From: Candidatus Dojkabacteria bacterium
Lineage (GTDB): Bacteria > Patescibacteriota > Dojkabacteria > J137
DNA length: 9,307 nucleotides
Assembly: GCA_020429495.1 (NCBI GenBank)
Contig: JAGQLJ010000133.1
Location: 1-9,307, forward strand
Direction: 5' to 3'
Part shown: positions 1-7,432 of the stretch, in pieces
Layout: every line of letters starts with the position of its first letter
Position numbering within the stretch: position 1 is the stretch's first letter
Translations under genes and position numbers: made by a program
Notes under the pieces: generated by a model
Told to the model about the DNA's origin: nothing
The model's database searches: none
What the model saw: the letters and a program-made list of their open reading frames with translations, nothing else

Positions 1-27
1 ACAAACATAATTTTTTAATTTTCTTTT

Positions 28-1182
28 ATGAAATACAAGAGTTTACTTACAATAGTGCTCGTGTCTGTGTTCACAATTGCATTAAGTAGCCCAGTATTAG
101 CAATTGTTGATACAAATGGAACTTCTACAGAATCTGACATGGTTGAAGATCCAGAATTGTTATACCCAACAACAAGTACTATGCAAATTACGCCATTAGA
201 TGCATCAGATTATGATAATGCAACAGTTACTGATTCAGGTTCAATTTATCTTGCCGGAAATGAAGAAGTAATTAATAGCGATATTTCTAATGATGTAGTT
301 TTTGCTGGTAGCCAGGTAGTAATTAATGGTGATGTTCTTGATAACATCATTGTTGCAGGTGGAGCTGTTGAGATTAATGGAAATGTAAATGGAGATGTAC
401 TTTTTGCAGGAGGAATGCTTATTTTAAACGGAAATGTATCTGGTGATGTAAGAGCATTTGGAGGATCTTTGTTTATTAACTCTGAAACAGTAGTGGGAGA
501 TGTTCTAGTTTCAGGTGGTCAAATTGGAATTTCTTCAAGAACAACAATTTTAGGAGATCTTTCAACAAATGGATTTAACACAGAATTAAATGCAACAAAT
601 AACCCAACAACATTAGGTGCTGCTGAAAATATGGATCTTCCATTTAACAATGATTCAGTTAAGTCAATGGTTAGTGGATTAATTGCTGGATTATCTGTAT
701 TTGCACTAATTCTATCTTTCTTAATGCTAATAGGTTCAGTATTTGCTGGTTATGTATTTATAAGAATATTCCCAGTATTTACAGAGAAGACTTTAGAAAC
801 AATGAAGAAGAAACCAGGAGAGTCTGTTGGCTATGGATGCTTAACTATGGTTGTAGGAATTATTTTGATCTTAGTTCTATTTGTTTCAGTTATAGGAATT
901 AGATTACTATTCTTGCTAATGGTATTAGGTGTTCTAGCCTTAATGGTAGGTGGAATTTATGCAAGATATATGATTGGTAGAATGCTTTTGGAGCGATTTG
1001 ATAAGAAAAATACAGGTAGATTTATTGTATTACTTGTAGGTACTTTGGTTGTTGATCTTGGATTATTTATTCTAGGACTAATTCCAATCTTAGCAATATT
1101 TACAGGTACAATTAGCTTCTTCTTAACAATGTGGGGAATGGGTGCAATTATATACAATAAATATAATTCAATGAAAAGCTAA
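28..1182 (+). CDS. Secreted bactofilin-like (polymer-forming) beta-helix protein with C-terminal membrane domain
   Basis: A 384-residue protein that probably forms a surface-exposed or extracytoplasmic scaffold tethered to the membrane. Residues 1-25 look like a Sec signal peptide: basic start MKYK, hydrophobic core, and cleavage-like end SPVLA. Residues 74-178 hold about six tandem rungs of 17-19 residues (74-90, 91-107, 108-124, 125-141, 142-159, 160-178). Most follow the pattern hydrophobic-x-AGG, then a beta strand, then ING-x-V-x-GDV, typical of bactofilin-like right-handed beta helices. Residues about 216-246, 271-315 and 331-377 are strongly hydrophobic and suggest five or six membrane spans, separated by basic loops (near KKKPG and RFDKK). 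The start is bracketed by an in-frame TAA at 16-18; no Shine-Dalgarno is visible. Classical bactofilins are cytoplasmic and lack a signal peptide, so 'bactofilin' describes the fold, not the job. The exact role is unknown. The gene ends at a shared terminator facing the phosphoketolase gene. Confidence 0.85.
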   Translation: MKYKSLLTIVLVSVFTIALSSPVLAIVDTNGTSTESDMVEDPELLYPTTSTMQITPLDASDYDNATVTDSGSIYLAGNEEVINSDISNDVVFAGSQVVINGDVLDNIIVAGGAVEINGNVNGDVLFAGGMLILNGNVSGDVRAFGGSLFINSETVVGDVLVSGGQIGISSRTTILGDLSTNGFNTELNATNNPTTLGAAENMDLPFNNDSVKSMVSGLIAGLSVFALILSFLMLIGSVFAGYVFIRIFPVFTEKTLETMKKKPGESVGYGCLTMVVGIILILVLFVSVIGIRLLFLLMVLGVLALMVGGIYARYMIGRMLLERFDKKNTGRFIVLLVGTLVVDLGLFILGLIPILAIFTGTISFFLTMWGMGAIIYNKYNSMKS

Positions 1183-1200
1183 TCTATCTAATAGGTTAAT

Positions 1201-1227
1201 AAAAGAGCGTGTTTAACACGCTCTTTT
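1201..1227. terminator. Bidirectional intrinsic terminator between convergent genes
   Basis: A perfect 12-bp inverted repeat (AAAAGAGCGTGT / ACACGCTCTTTT, arms 1201-1212 and 1216-1227) closes a 3-nt loop. The stem has a GC-rich core and A/T ends, so each strand gives a hairpin followed by a U-tract. It starts 19 nt after the stop of the bactofilin-like gene and lies 24 nt after the phosphoketolase stop on the other strand. It is therefore placed to end both transcripts. Confidence 0.9.
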
Positions 1228-1250
1228 TGTTTATTTAAAAATTTTGCAAC

Positions 1251-3608
1251 TCAAAACTTGAATTTAAAGTTTTTAATTTCAGGCATGTCATCACCATTTT
1301 CTACAATATATTTGCTATGCTTTTCTAAAATATCTGAATATTTTCTAATTAGCTCTTCTTCTTTTTCTTTTACAGCTGGATTAAATCTAGAAGCAGATAA
1401 AATCGCCTGAATACAAACATGATATCTGCTTGCCTTATTTAAAACCTGCATATCAAATGGAGTAGTGGTTGTACCTTCTTCAATATAGCCTAGTAAAACC
1501 ATTTGCTCAGAAATTCTTCTTCCCCAAGTTATTTGCTTAATTGCCTCTGGATATCCATGAAAATTAAAAATCACATCTTTATCATCTGTAAAGTACTGTT
1601 TATAGTCGTTACTAGATAAAATTGGATTATTTTCATCTCCTAGTCCAAGCCTTGTTAGCTCATTTACATTTACATATTGAAAACTAAGTTCTGGCAAATC
1701 TTCTTTAAGAATTTGTGCTGCTGCAATTGTTTCCACCGTTTGATAGTCGCCACATGAGGCTAGAACCACATCAACTTCATTTTTCGTTTTATTCCCAGCC
1801 CATTCCCAAATACTTATACCTCTTTTTACATGCTCCCTTGCCTCATTTATACTTAGCCATTGTGGCAATTCTCTTTTACCAGATACAATAAGATTTACAT
1901 TATCAACTCTATTAAAACAATCATCCATTGAAGCAAGTAATGTATTAACATCAGCTGGAAAGTAAATACTTACAAAATCTGCATGCTTACTTAACAAGGT
2001 ATTTATTAAAGAAGGATTTTGATGTGAAAATCCATTGTGATCCTGTCTCCATCCAGTACTTGTTGCAACATAGTTTAAACTAGGCAGTGGACTTCTCCAT
2101 GGAATGTCTTGTGAGCTTTTTAAGTATTTTATGAATTGATCAATCATCGTTGTGACAATACCTAGGAAAGCTTCGTAAGAGATTAAAATTCCGTGTCTAC
2201 CTGTTAGTGTATATCCTTGCATCCATTCTTGAAGAACATGCTCGCTTAAAATTTCCATTACTTTTCCATCTGGCAAAATACATTCGTCACAATTTCTTAC
2301 TGGCCAAACATATTGACGTGATGTTACATCAAATATTTTTCCTAGTTTATTAGATTCAGATTCATCAGGAGAGAATATTCTAAAGTTAGATGAATTCTTT
2401 GGATTTGACAATAATTGTTTAAAGTACTCTCCCATATGTTGCATACTACTTTCTGGCTCGAATCCTCTTTCTTCAAAGTCCATGCATAATTTTGAGAGGT
2501 CGGGAAGCTCCAAGTCTTGCTTAATATCTCCTCCATATGCATATTTTACTTTTCCTAATCTCTTTTCACCTTTTGGAACAAATTTAAGAACATCTTCTTT
2601 TATAGTTTTATCTTCGTTTAATAAATCATGTATGTCATAGCTTCTTAGCCAATCTTGAATTGCTTTTCTTTCTATATCATCTTTTTTAGGATGCTCAAGA
2701 GGTATTCCATGAGAATTATTATGATCCTCTATTTTTCTTCCTTCAACAAATTCAGGTGCTGTCCACCCTTTCATGCTTCTTAAAATAATTATTGGCCACC
2801 TTGGTTTTGCTCTACTAGTTTTCCAATTTTCTTTTACTTCTAAAATCTGTTTATGTGCATAGTCAATTGTATTTAAATAATCATCGTATATATCTTTTGA
2901 TGTGTATTGATCAAGGATATGAGGATGATAACCAAGCCCTTCAAAGTATTTGAAGATTTCTTCGTTAGTCATTGTTCCAAATATTGTTGGACCAGATATT
3001 CTATATCCATTTAGATGCAATATCGGAAGTACTGCGCCAGACGTTTCGGGGTTTATAAATTTATTACTATGCCAAGAAGCTGCTAAGGGTCCAGTTTCTG
3101 CTTCACCATCACCAACTGCAACAACTGTTAATAAATTAGGGTTATCTAAAACGGTACCATAAGCAGTACCTAGAGAATAACCAAGCTCACCACCTTCCAT
3201 AATTGTCCCAGGAACTCCTGGATATGTGTGACTAGGAAATCCTTTTGGCCAGCTAAAATGCTTTATTAAATATTCAAAACCTGATTTATTGGCAAGTGCC
3301 TCTGGGTAATATTCACCTAATGTTCCTTCAACAAATAAGTTTGCTAAAACAGCAGGCGCTCCGTGTCCAGGTCCTGCAATAAACATTGTTTCTTGACCTG
3401 TTTTTGAAACAAGATAGTTAACCCCTGCATACATTAAATTCAAACCAGGCACTGTTCCCCAGTGACCAAGAATTCTATTTTTGATGTGGTCTGCTTGTAA
3501 ATCTTCTTCTAAAAAGTAATTATCTTTTAAATAAAGCATAGATGCTCCAAGATAATTGGTTAGTCGATGATACTTTTTTATCCACTCAAGTGCCTCTAAT
3601 TCTGCCAT
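1251..3608 (-). CDS. xfp: Xylulose-5-phosphate/fructose-6-phosphate phosphoketolase
   Basis: A thiamine-diphosphate enzyme of 785 residues, close to the family's usual 790-830. The family splits xylulose-5-P (often also fructose-6-P) with phosphate into acetyl phosphate plus glyceraldehyde-3-P (or erythrose-4-P) in the cytoplasm. The N-terminal part carries H49, the GPGHGAP loop with H82, H127 in SHTYPG, the phosphoketolase signature EGGELGYSLGTAYG at 138-151, and the cofactor/Mg motif GDGEAETG at 166-173. H300 lies in NNSHGIPL. The central pyrimidine-binding domain has the ISYEAF motif with the expected catalytic E479, then RQDHNGFSHQNP around 521-532. All expected active-site histidines appear present, so it should be active; substrate preference cannot be read by eye. 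The start fits the family N-terminus (LEWIKKYHRLTNYL). The stop is TGA. It lies 128 nt downstream of dnaE on the same strand and probably has its own promoter. Acetyl phosphate made here could give ATP through acetate kinase, which is not in the window. Confidence 0.97.
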   Translation of the reverse strand: MAELEALEWIKKYHRLTNYLGASMLYLKDNYFLEEDLQADHIKNRILGHWGTVPGLNLMYAGVNYLVSKTGQETMFIAGPGHGAPAVLANLFVEGTLGEYYPEALANKSGFEYLIKHFSWPKGFPSHTYPGVPGTIMEGGELGYSLGTAYGTVLDNPNLLTVVAVGDGEAETGPLAASWHSNKFINPETSGAVLPILHLNGYRISGPTIFGTMTNEEIFKYFEGLGYHPHILDQYTSKDIYDDYLNTIDYAHKQILEVKENWKTSRAKPRWPIIILRSMKGWTAPEFVEGRKIEDHNNSHGIPLEHPKKDDIERKAIQDWLRSYDIHDLLNEDKTIKEDVLKFVPKGEKRLGKVKYAYGGDIKQDLELPDLSKLCMDFEERGFEPESSMQHMGEYFKQLLSNPKNSSNFRIFSPDESESNKLGKIFDVTSRQYVWPVRNCDECILPDGKVMEILSEHVLQEWMQGYTLTGRHGILISYEAFLGIVTTMIDQFIKYLKSSQDIPWRSPLPSLNYVATSTGWRQDHNGFSHQNPSLINTLLSKHADFVSIYFPADVNTLLASMDDCFNRVDNVNLIVSGKRELPQWLSINEAREHVKRGISIWEWAGNKTKNEVDVVLASCGDYQTVETIAAAQILKEDLPELSFQYVNVNELTRLGLGDENNPILSSNDYKQYFTDDKDVIFNFHGYPEAIKQITWGRRISEQMVLLGYIEEGTTTTPFDMQVLNKASRYHVCIQAILSASRFNPAVKEKEEELIRKYSDILEKHSKYIVENGDDMPEIKNFKFKF

Positions 3609-3616
3609 TATTATAT

Positions 3617-3643
3617 TGTATAGATTGTGAAATTTGATTACAA
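3617..3643 (-). promoter_or_regulatory. Candidate phosphoketolase promoter, possibly leaderless
   Basis: On the minus strand a TTGTAA hexamer (3638-3643) and a TATACA hexamer (3617-3622) are 15 nt apart. Only 8 nt separate the second from the phosphoketolase ATG at 3608. If it is a real -10 box, transcription would begin at or next to the A of the ATG. This fits the lack of any Shine-Dalgarno sequence. A perfect TATAAT also occurs just before the ATG but is too close to serve this start. The region is very AT-rich, so chance matches are likely. Confidence 0.35.
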
Positions 3644-3650
3644 CTTAATA

Positions 3651-3723
3651 GAAAGTAGAAAAGTAGACTGGAGAAAAGTAGATGTGCTGAAATAATAATT
3701 TAAAGAATCTCTACCTTCTACCT
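3651..3723. repeat. Degenerate GTAGA heptad repeat tract between dnaE and xfp
   Basis: The plus strand carries AGAAAAGTAGA twice (3657-3667 and 3672-3682, 15-nt spacing), preceded by a shorter copy from 3651. The minus strand carries AGGTAGA in perfect tandem (3710-3723). The two halves are therefore inverted: on the minus strand GTAGAAGGTAGA (from 3710-3721) can pair with TCTACTTTTCTAC (from 3655-3667) using one bulge and one G-U pair, around a loop of about 42 nt. This could weakly end the dnaE transcript, but the long loop and poor U-tract make that doubtful. Otherwise the gap holds only the candidate promoter. Confidence 0.5.
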
Positions 3724-3736
3724 GCTATTTATCTAA

Positions 3737-6700
3737 CTACCCTTTCTTTACAAATTGAGACAAAACTGTAACTGCCTTTTCAGAGCTTATATCAGTGTAT
3801 CTTTTTATGCTCTTTTTCTCTTTCTTCTGTCCATAGTAAATAACTGCTTCTGCAAGATTTTCCTTATCTTCTTCAAATAGAAAATCTTTTAGTTTCTCTA
3901 GCATTGTTTTATCAGTAACATCAGTAATATCTAACGTAATAGATTTGGGAGGCATCATTGTACCCGCAGGTTCAATTGTGTTTATAATAATTGATTTTTC
4001 ATCATCCCTTACATTAACTACACCTTCAATTAAAAATGGTCTTCCTTCTGAAATTAATCCTAATTTGTTTAAAGAATCGTAAGCTTTTGGAAAGACCACA
4101 GCAGAACAAGTCCCAGTTAAATCTTCGATAGTTAAAAGCGCCATTGGCTCTTGCTTTGCTTTGGTTCTTACAATTTTAATATTGGAGAACATACCAATTA
4201 ATTTAATTGTCTCTTTATTTTTTCTATCTTGAATATCAGAGGCATTTATCATCTGCTCCATTAAGGGAGCCCAAGTAAACTTTTGTAATGGATGAGTTGA
4301 AACATAAATTCCCATTAAATCTCTTTCCCAATCTAACTTTTCTCTATCAGTAGCTAATGTTGTTGATTGAAATGGAGTAGCATCAACATGAACAGTACCA
4401 TCATGCTCCTCTCCTAAACTAAATAATCCTGCTTGCCCAACTTCTTGAGCTTTTTCATCTCTCGATGCCTTTTCAAATACTTCATTTAAAATTTGTAAAA
4501 GTTGGTTCCGATCTCCAAATTCATCTAGGGCACCAGCCTTTATTAGGCATTCAGCTGATCTTTTATTAATGTTTTTTGTACCTACTCTTTGTACAAAATC
4601 ATCGAAATGTTTGTATTCTCCATTTTCTTCTCTTTCTTTTATTATCTTTTTACATAACTTTACTCCAACATTCTTTATTGCTCCAAGTCCAAAACGTATT
4701 CCATCTTCTCCTTCAGGATAAAAGTAAACAAATGATTTATTAATATTGGGTTGAAGAACTTCGTATCCTAATCGCTTTGCTTCTTGCACATCAATAACAA
4801 TTCTATCAGTACTTTCTAAATCTGCATGCATTAAAGCTGTTACAAACTCTAAAGGATAATTTCCTTTTAGATAAGCACACCAATAAGCAACTGCTGCGTA
4901 ACTTGCTGCATGTGCTTTATTAAATCCATAAGATGCAAATGGTTCAAGCTGCTTCCAAATTTCTGAAGCAATTGATTCATTGTATTGTGGATAGTTCTCA
5001 ACAAAATATTTTTTAAAATCTACTTCTTTTGATTTTAGTATATCTAGTTGTTTTTTCTTTAAAGCATTTCTAATCACATCTCCTTCACCAAGAGTAAATC
5101 CACCCAGTGTCATACAGATTTGTAAAAGTTGTTCTTGATATACAGGAAATCCCAGTGTTGCTTTTAGCATAGGCTCCAGCTCTGGAATTAAATAATCTGC
5201 GTTCTTCTTTCCATTTTTAATTTTAATGTAGTCTGGAATATATGCCATTGGCCCAGGCCTATATGCTGCAGCCATAAAACAAATATCACCCATAGTTGTT
5301 GGTTGAAGCTCCATAAGATACTTTTGCATTGGAGGCGACTCAAACTGGAATACTCCTATTGTTTCGCCATTTCTAAAAACTTCAAATGCATTTTGGTCAT
5401 ATTCTTCTGGTGGTTCATCAGGATTAACATTAACTGTGCTTAAATCTATCTTTACTCTATGTCTTTGTTCAATATAAAGTATGCAATCTTTTAAAATTGT
5501 AAGAGTTCTAAGCCCCAAAAAATCAAACTTCATGAAATCAAGCTTATCAATCCAAGTTCCATCCATTTGAGTAACTAAAAGCTTGGGATCTTTTTGGTCT
5601 TTTTGATATGCCATATATTCATCAACAGGACCTGGAGTAATTAAATACCCAGCAGCATGCACACCAGTATGTCTATTTAGCCCTTCGATCTTTTTTACTG
5701 TTTCTCCTAGCTGTTGTAATTTAGGATCAGCATCAACCATTGCTTTAAACTCAGGATCTTCACCCATCATTTTTTCGAAAGTATATGGTTTGCCAAAAAG
5801 TACAATCACTTTTTTAGACAGAGTATCTGCTACAGCTAGGTCAATGCCCATAACCCTGGCAACATCTCTAATTGCAGCTTTTGTTGCTAGCTTTCCAAAT
5901 GTAATAATTCCTGCAACTGCATCTTCTCCATATTTTTCACGAGCATAGTCAATAAGCTCTTCACGCCTATCATCTTGAATATCCATATCAATATCTGGAG
6001 GTGAAGCTCTTTCTAAATTTAAAAATCTTTCAAAAACAAGACCCCACTGAATTGGATCTACATTTGTAATTCCTAAACAATATGAAACCAAGCTTCCTGC
6101 AGCAGAACCTCTTACTCCAACAACAATTTCTGCTTTTCTGGCAAATTGCATTAGATCTCCAACCACTAAGAAATAGTCGTTATAACCCATTTTTGCAATT
6201 ACCATTAGTTCATAATCTAACTGCTTAACAATGTCTTCTGGCAAAGACTTTTTTATTTCATCTATTGATGGGTTATCTAGCTTTTTATCTTTTGCATATT
6301 TATTTAAAGCTCCTTCAAACACTTGTCTCTTAAGCTCTTGCTCTGCAGTGCTATCTTTGGGGACATTCCAATAATGCGGTTGAACTCTGTCTGGTTTTAA
6401 ATGAATCTTTTCAATCTTCTCGTTTATTTTTAGTGTTTCTTCTAGCACTTCAGGAATATCAGCAAAATCTTTCTTTAATTCTTCAGGTGTTTTGATATAA
6501 GTTTCAACGTAACCATTCATGGCTGTTGGATCATCAATCATCTTTCCATCTCTAATACAGAACAAAACTTTTTGTGTATCTTTATCTTCCGCATCTAGAA
6601 AGTGCGCATCTGTTGTTGCAACAATTGGAATCTTGAATTGTTTCGAATAATCATAGAGTTTTTGATTAACTTTTACTTGTTGTTTTAATGTTTCTAGCTG

Positions 6701-7300
6701 ATCTTCTTGCTCTGAAATTGGTAAAGATTTTATCAGCTTTTGATCAATCTCATCTTCACAACGGATTCCGTTTCTTTGTATTTCTAGATAGAAATCGTCT
6801 TTATAAATTCCGTGCAACTGATTTAGCCACCATTCAGCTTTTTCATATTCCCCTCTTACAATGTGTCTTGATAGTGGACCTGCTAAACAGGCTGATGTAC
6901 AAATTAGGCCTTCAGAATGTTTTTTTAATAGCTCTAAGTCAACTCTTGGTTTGTAGTACATTCCATCAAGATGAGATTTAGTTACAAGCTTAATTAGGTT
7001 TCTGTATCCAACATCGTTTTTGGCAATTAAAAGTAAATGATAATATCTTATTCCATCTACTTCTTGTCTTAACCCCATATCTTTTGGTGCTAAGTACATT
7101 TCACAACCTATAATTGGTTTTACATCAAAATCTTTAGACATCTTCCAAAATTCTGGTACACCATAAAGTACACCATGATCTGTTATTGCAACAGAATCCA
7201 TACCGCTTTCTTTGACTTTTGTAAAAAGTTTATCAGTACGATTCAGCCCATCTAGCAACGAATACTGCGTATGGACATGTAGGTGTACAAAATCTGACAT
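3737..7300 (-). CDS. dnaE: DNA polymerase III subunit alpha (DnaE)
   Basis: The replicative DNA polymerase catalytic subunit, 1187 residues and full length (E. coli DnaE is 1160). Domains in order: PHP domain, about 1-270, with HLHVHT (H8, H10), D17, TDHG (H42), GCE (E67), H88 and TDAH (D231, H233). The metal ligands thus look complete, unlike in E. coli. The polymerase core holds GVRGSAAGSL at 395-404, the PPDIDMD motif with D436 and D438, RHTGVHAAGYL at 543-553, and D593 in KFDFLGLRTLT; D436, D438 and D593 match the E. coli triad D401, D403, D555. A helix-hairpin-helix region follows at about 868-930. QAGLF at 956-960 fits the beta-clamp binding motif. An OB fold lies at about 1031-1115, then a short C-terminal domain. 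No intein or frameshift is seen. The start MSDFVHLHVHT is the normal DnaE N-terminus; the stop is TAG. It is divergent from the Nnr-like gene. Confidence 0.98.
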   Translation of the reverse strand: MSDFVHLHVHTQYSLLDGLNRTDKLFTKVKESGMDSVAITDHGVLYGVPEFWKMSKDFDVKPIIGCEMYLAPKDMGLRQEVDGIRYYHLLLIAKNDVGYRNLIKLVTKSHLDGMYYKPRVDLELLKKHSEGLICTSACLAGPLSRHIVRGEYEKAEWWLNQLHGIYKDDFYLEIQRNGIRCEDEIDQKLIKSLPISEQEDQLETLKQQVKVNQKLYDYSKQFKIPIVATTDAHFLDAEDKDTQKVLFCIRDGKMIDDPTAMNGYVETYIKTPEELKKDFADIPEVLEETLKINEKIEKIHLKPDRVQPHYWNVPKDSTAEQELKRQVFEGALNKYAKDKKLDNPSIDEIKKSLPEDIVKQLDYELMVIAKMGYNDYFLVVGDLMQFARKAEIVVGVRGSAAGSLVSYCLGITNVDPIQWGLVFERFLNLERASPPDIDMDIQDDRREELIDYAREKYGEDAVAGIITFGKLATKAAIRDVARVMGIDLAVADTLSKKVIVLFGKPYTFEKMMGEDPEFKAMVDADPKLQQLGETVKKIEGLNRHTGVHAAGYLITPGPVDEYMAYQKDQKDPKLLVTQMDGTWIDKLDFMKFDFLGLRTLTILKDCILYIEQRHRVKIDLSTVNVNPDEPPEEYDQNAFEVFRNGETIGVFQFESPPMQKYLMELQPTTMGDICFMAAAYRPGPMAYIPDYIKIKNGKKNADYLIPELEPMLKATLGFPVYQEQLLQICMTLGGFTLGEGDVIRNALKKKQLDILKSKEVDFKKYFVENYPQYNESIASEIWKQLEPFASYGFNKAHAASYAAVAYWCAYLKGNYPLEFVTALMHADLESTDRIVIDVQEAKRLGYEVLQPNINKSFVYFYPEGEDGIRFGLGAIKNVGVKLCKKIIKEREENGEYKHFDDFVQRVGTKNINKRSAECLIKAGALDEFGDRNQLLQILNEVFEKASRDEKAQEVGQAGLFSLGEEHDGTVHVDATPFQSTTLATDREKLDWERDLMGIYVSTHPLQKFTWAPLMEQMINASDIQDRKNKETIKLIGMFSNIKIVRTKAKQEPMALLTIEDLTGTCSAVVFPKAYDSLNKLGLISEGRPFLIEGVVNVRDDEKSIIINTIEPAGTMMPPKSITLDITDVTDKTMLEKLKDFLFEEDKENLAEAVIYYGQKKEKKSIKRYTDISSEKAVTVLSQFVKKG

Positions 7301-7327
7301 ATTCTAAATGAAATATTCTGAAGTATT

Positions 7328-7357
7328 TTTTCATTCTTACATAAACTTACATATAGA
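7328..7357 (+). promoter_or_regulatory. Candidate promoter for the Nnr-like gene in the dnaE divergent gap
   Basis: TTTTCA (7328-7333) and TATAGA (7352-7357) are 18 nt apart on the plus strand, a plausible weak sigma-70-type pair for the gene starting at 7433. It would give a leader of about 70 nt containing the repeat tract at 7376-7416. A dnaE promoter must lie in the same 132-nt gap on the other strand, but I see no clear one. Support is weak because the sequence is AT-rich. Confidence 0.25.
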
Positions 7358-7375
7358 AACAAGGTGAAAATTAGT

Positions 7376-7416
7376 AGAGTTTCAGTTTAGTAGAAACTAG
7401 CAACTCGGAACTCTTT
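7376..7416 (+). repeat. Degenerate heptad tract with short hairpins upstream of the Nnr-like gene
   Basis: Four successive 7-nt units are visible at 7389-7416: AGTAGAA, ACTAGCA, ACTCGGA, ACTCTTT. The tract can fold in two competing ways. One is an outer 6-bp stem AGAGTT/AACTCT (7376-7381 with 7409-7414) around a 5-bp stem AGTTT/AAACT (7384-7388 with 7394-7398). The other is a 6-bp stem AGTTTC/GAAACT (7378-7383 with 7393-7398). All stems are short, so this may be only a decayed repeat. The shared GTAGA unit links it to the tract on the other side of dnaE. Confidence 0.4.
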
Positions 7417-7432
7417 TATGTAAACTAAACTT

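Noticed and set aside
957..1157. Minus-strand open frame of 66 codons inside the bactofilin-like gene
   Set aside because: It lies wholly antisense to a well-supported gene, has no recognisable motif, and reflects the codon pattern of the membrane domain.
1251..1253. Possible alternative genetic code (TGA read as glycine) because the genome may be Patescibacterial
   Set aside because: TGA here ends phosphoketolase at the expected C-terminus, and the other complete genes use TAA or TAG with no in-frame TGA, so the standard bacterial code fits.
2950..3162. Plus-strand open frame of 70 codons opposite phosphoketolase
   Set aside because: It overlaps the conserved thiamine-binding region of xfp on the other strand and has no domain or start signal of its own.
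3651..3723. CRISPR array
   Set aside because: The repeated units are 7-15 nt, degenerate and without unique spacers of 25-40 nt; no cas gene is nearby.
6688..6981. Plus-strand open frame of 97 codons opposite dnaE
   Set aside because: It is antisense to the DnaE PHP domain, shows no family resemblance, and is best explained as a shadow frame.
3737..7300. Intein or frameshift in the long dnaE gene
   Set aside because: Conserved blocks run in order with normal spacing over 1187 residues, and no splicing-domain motifs interrupt them.
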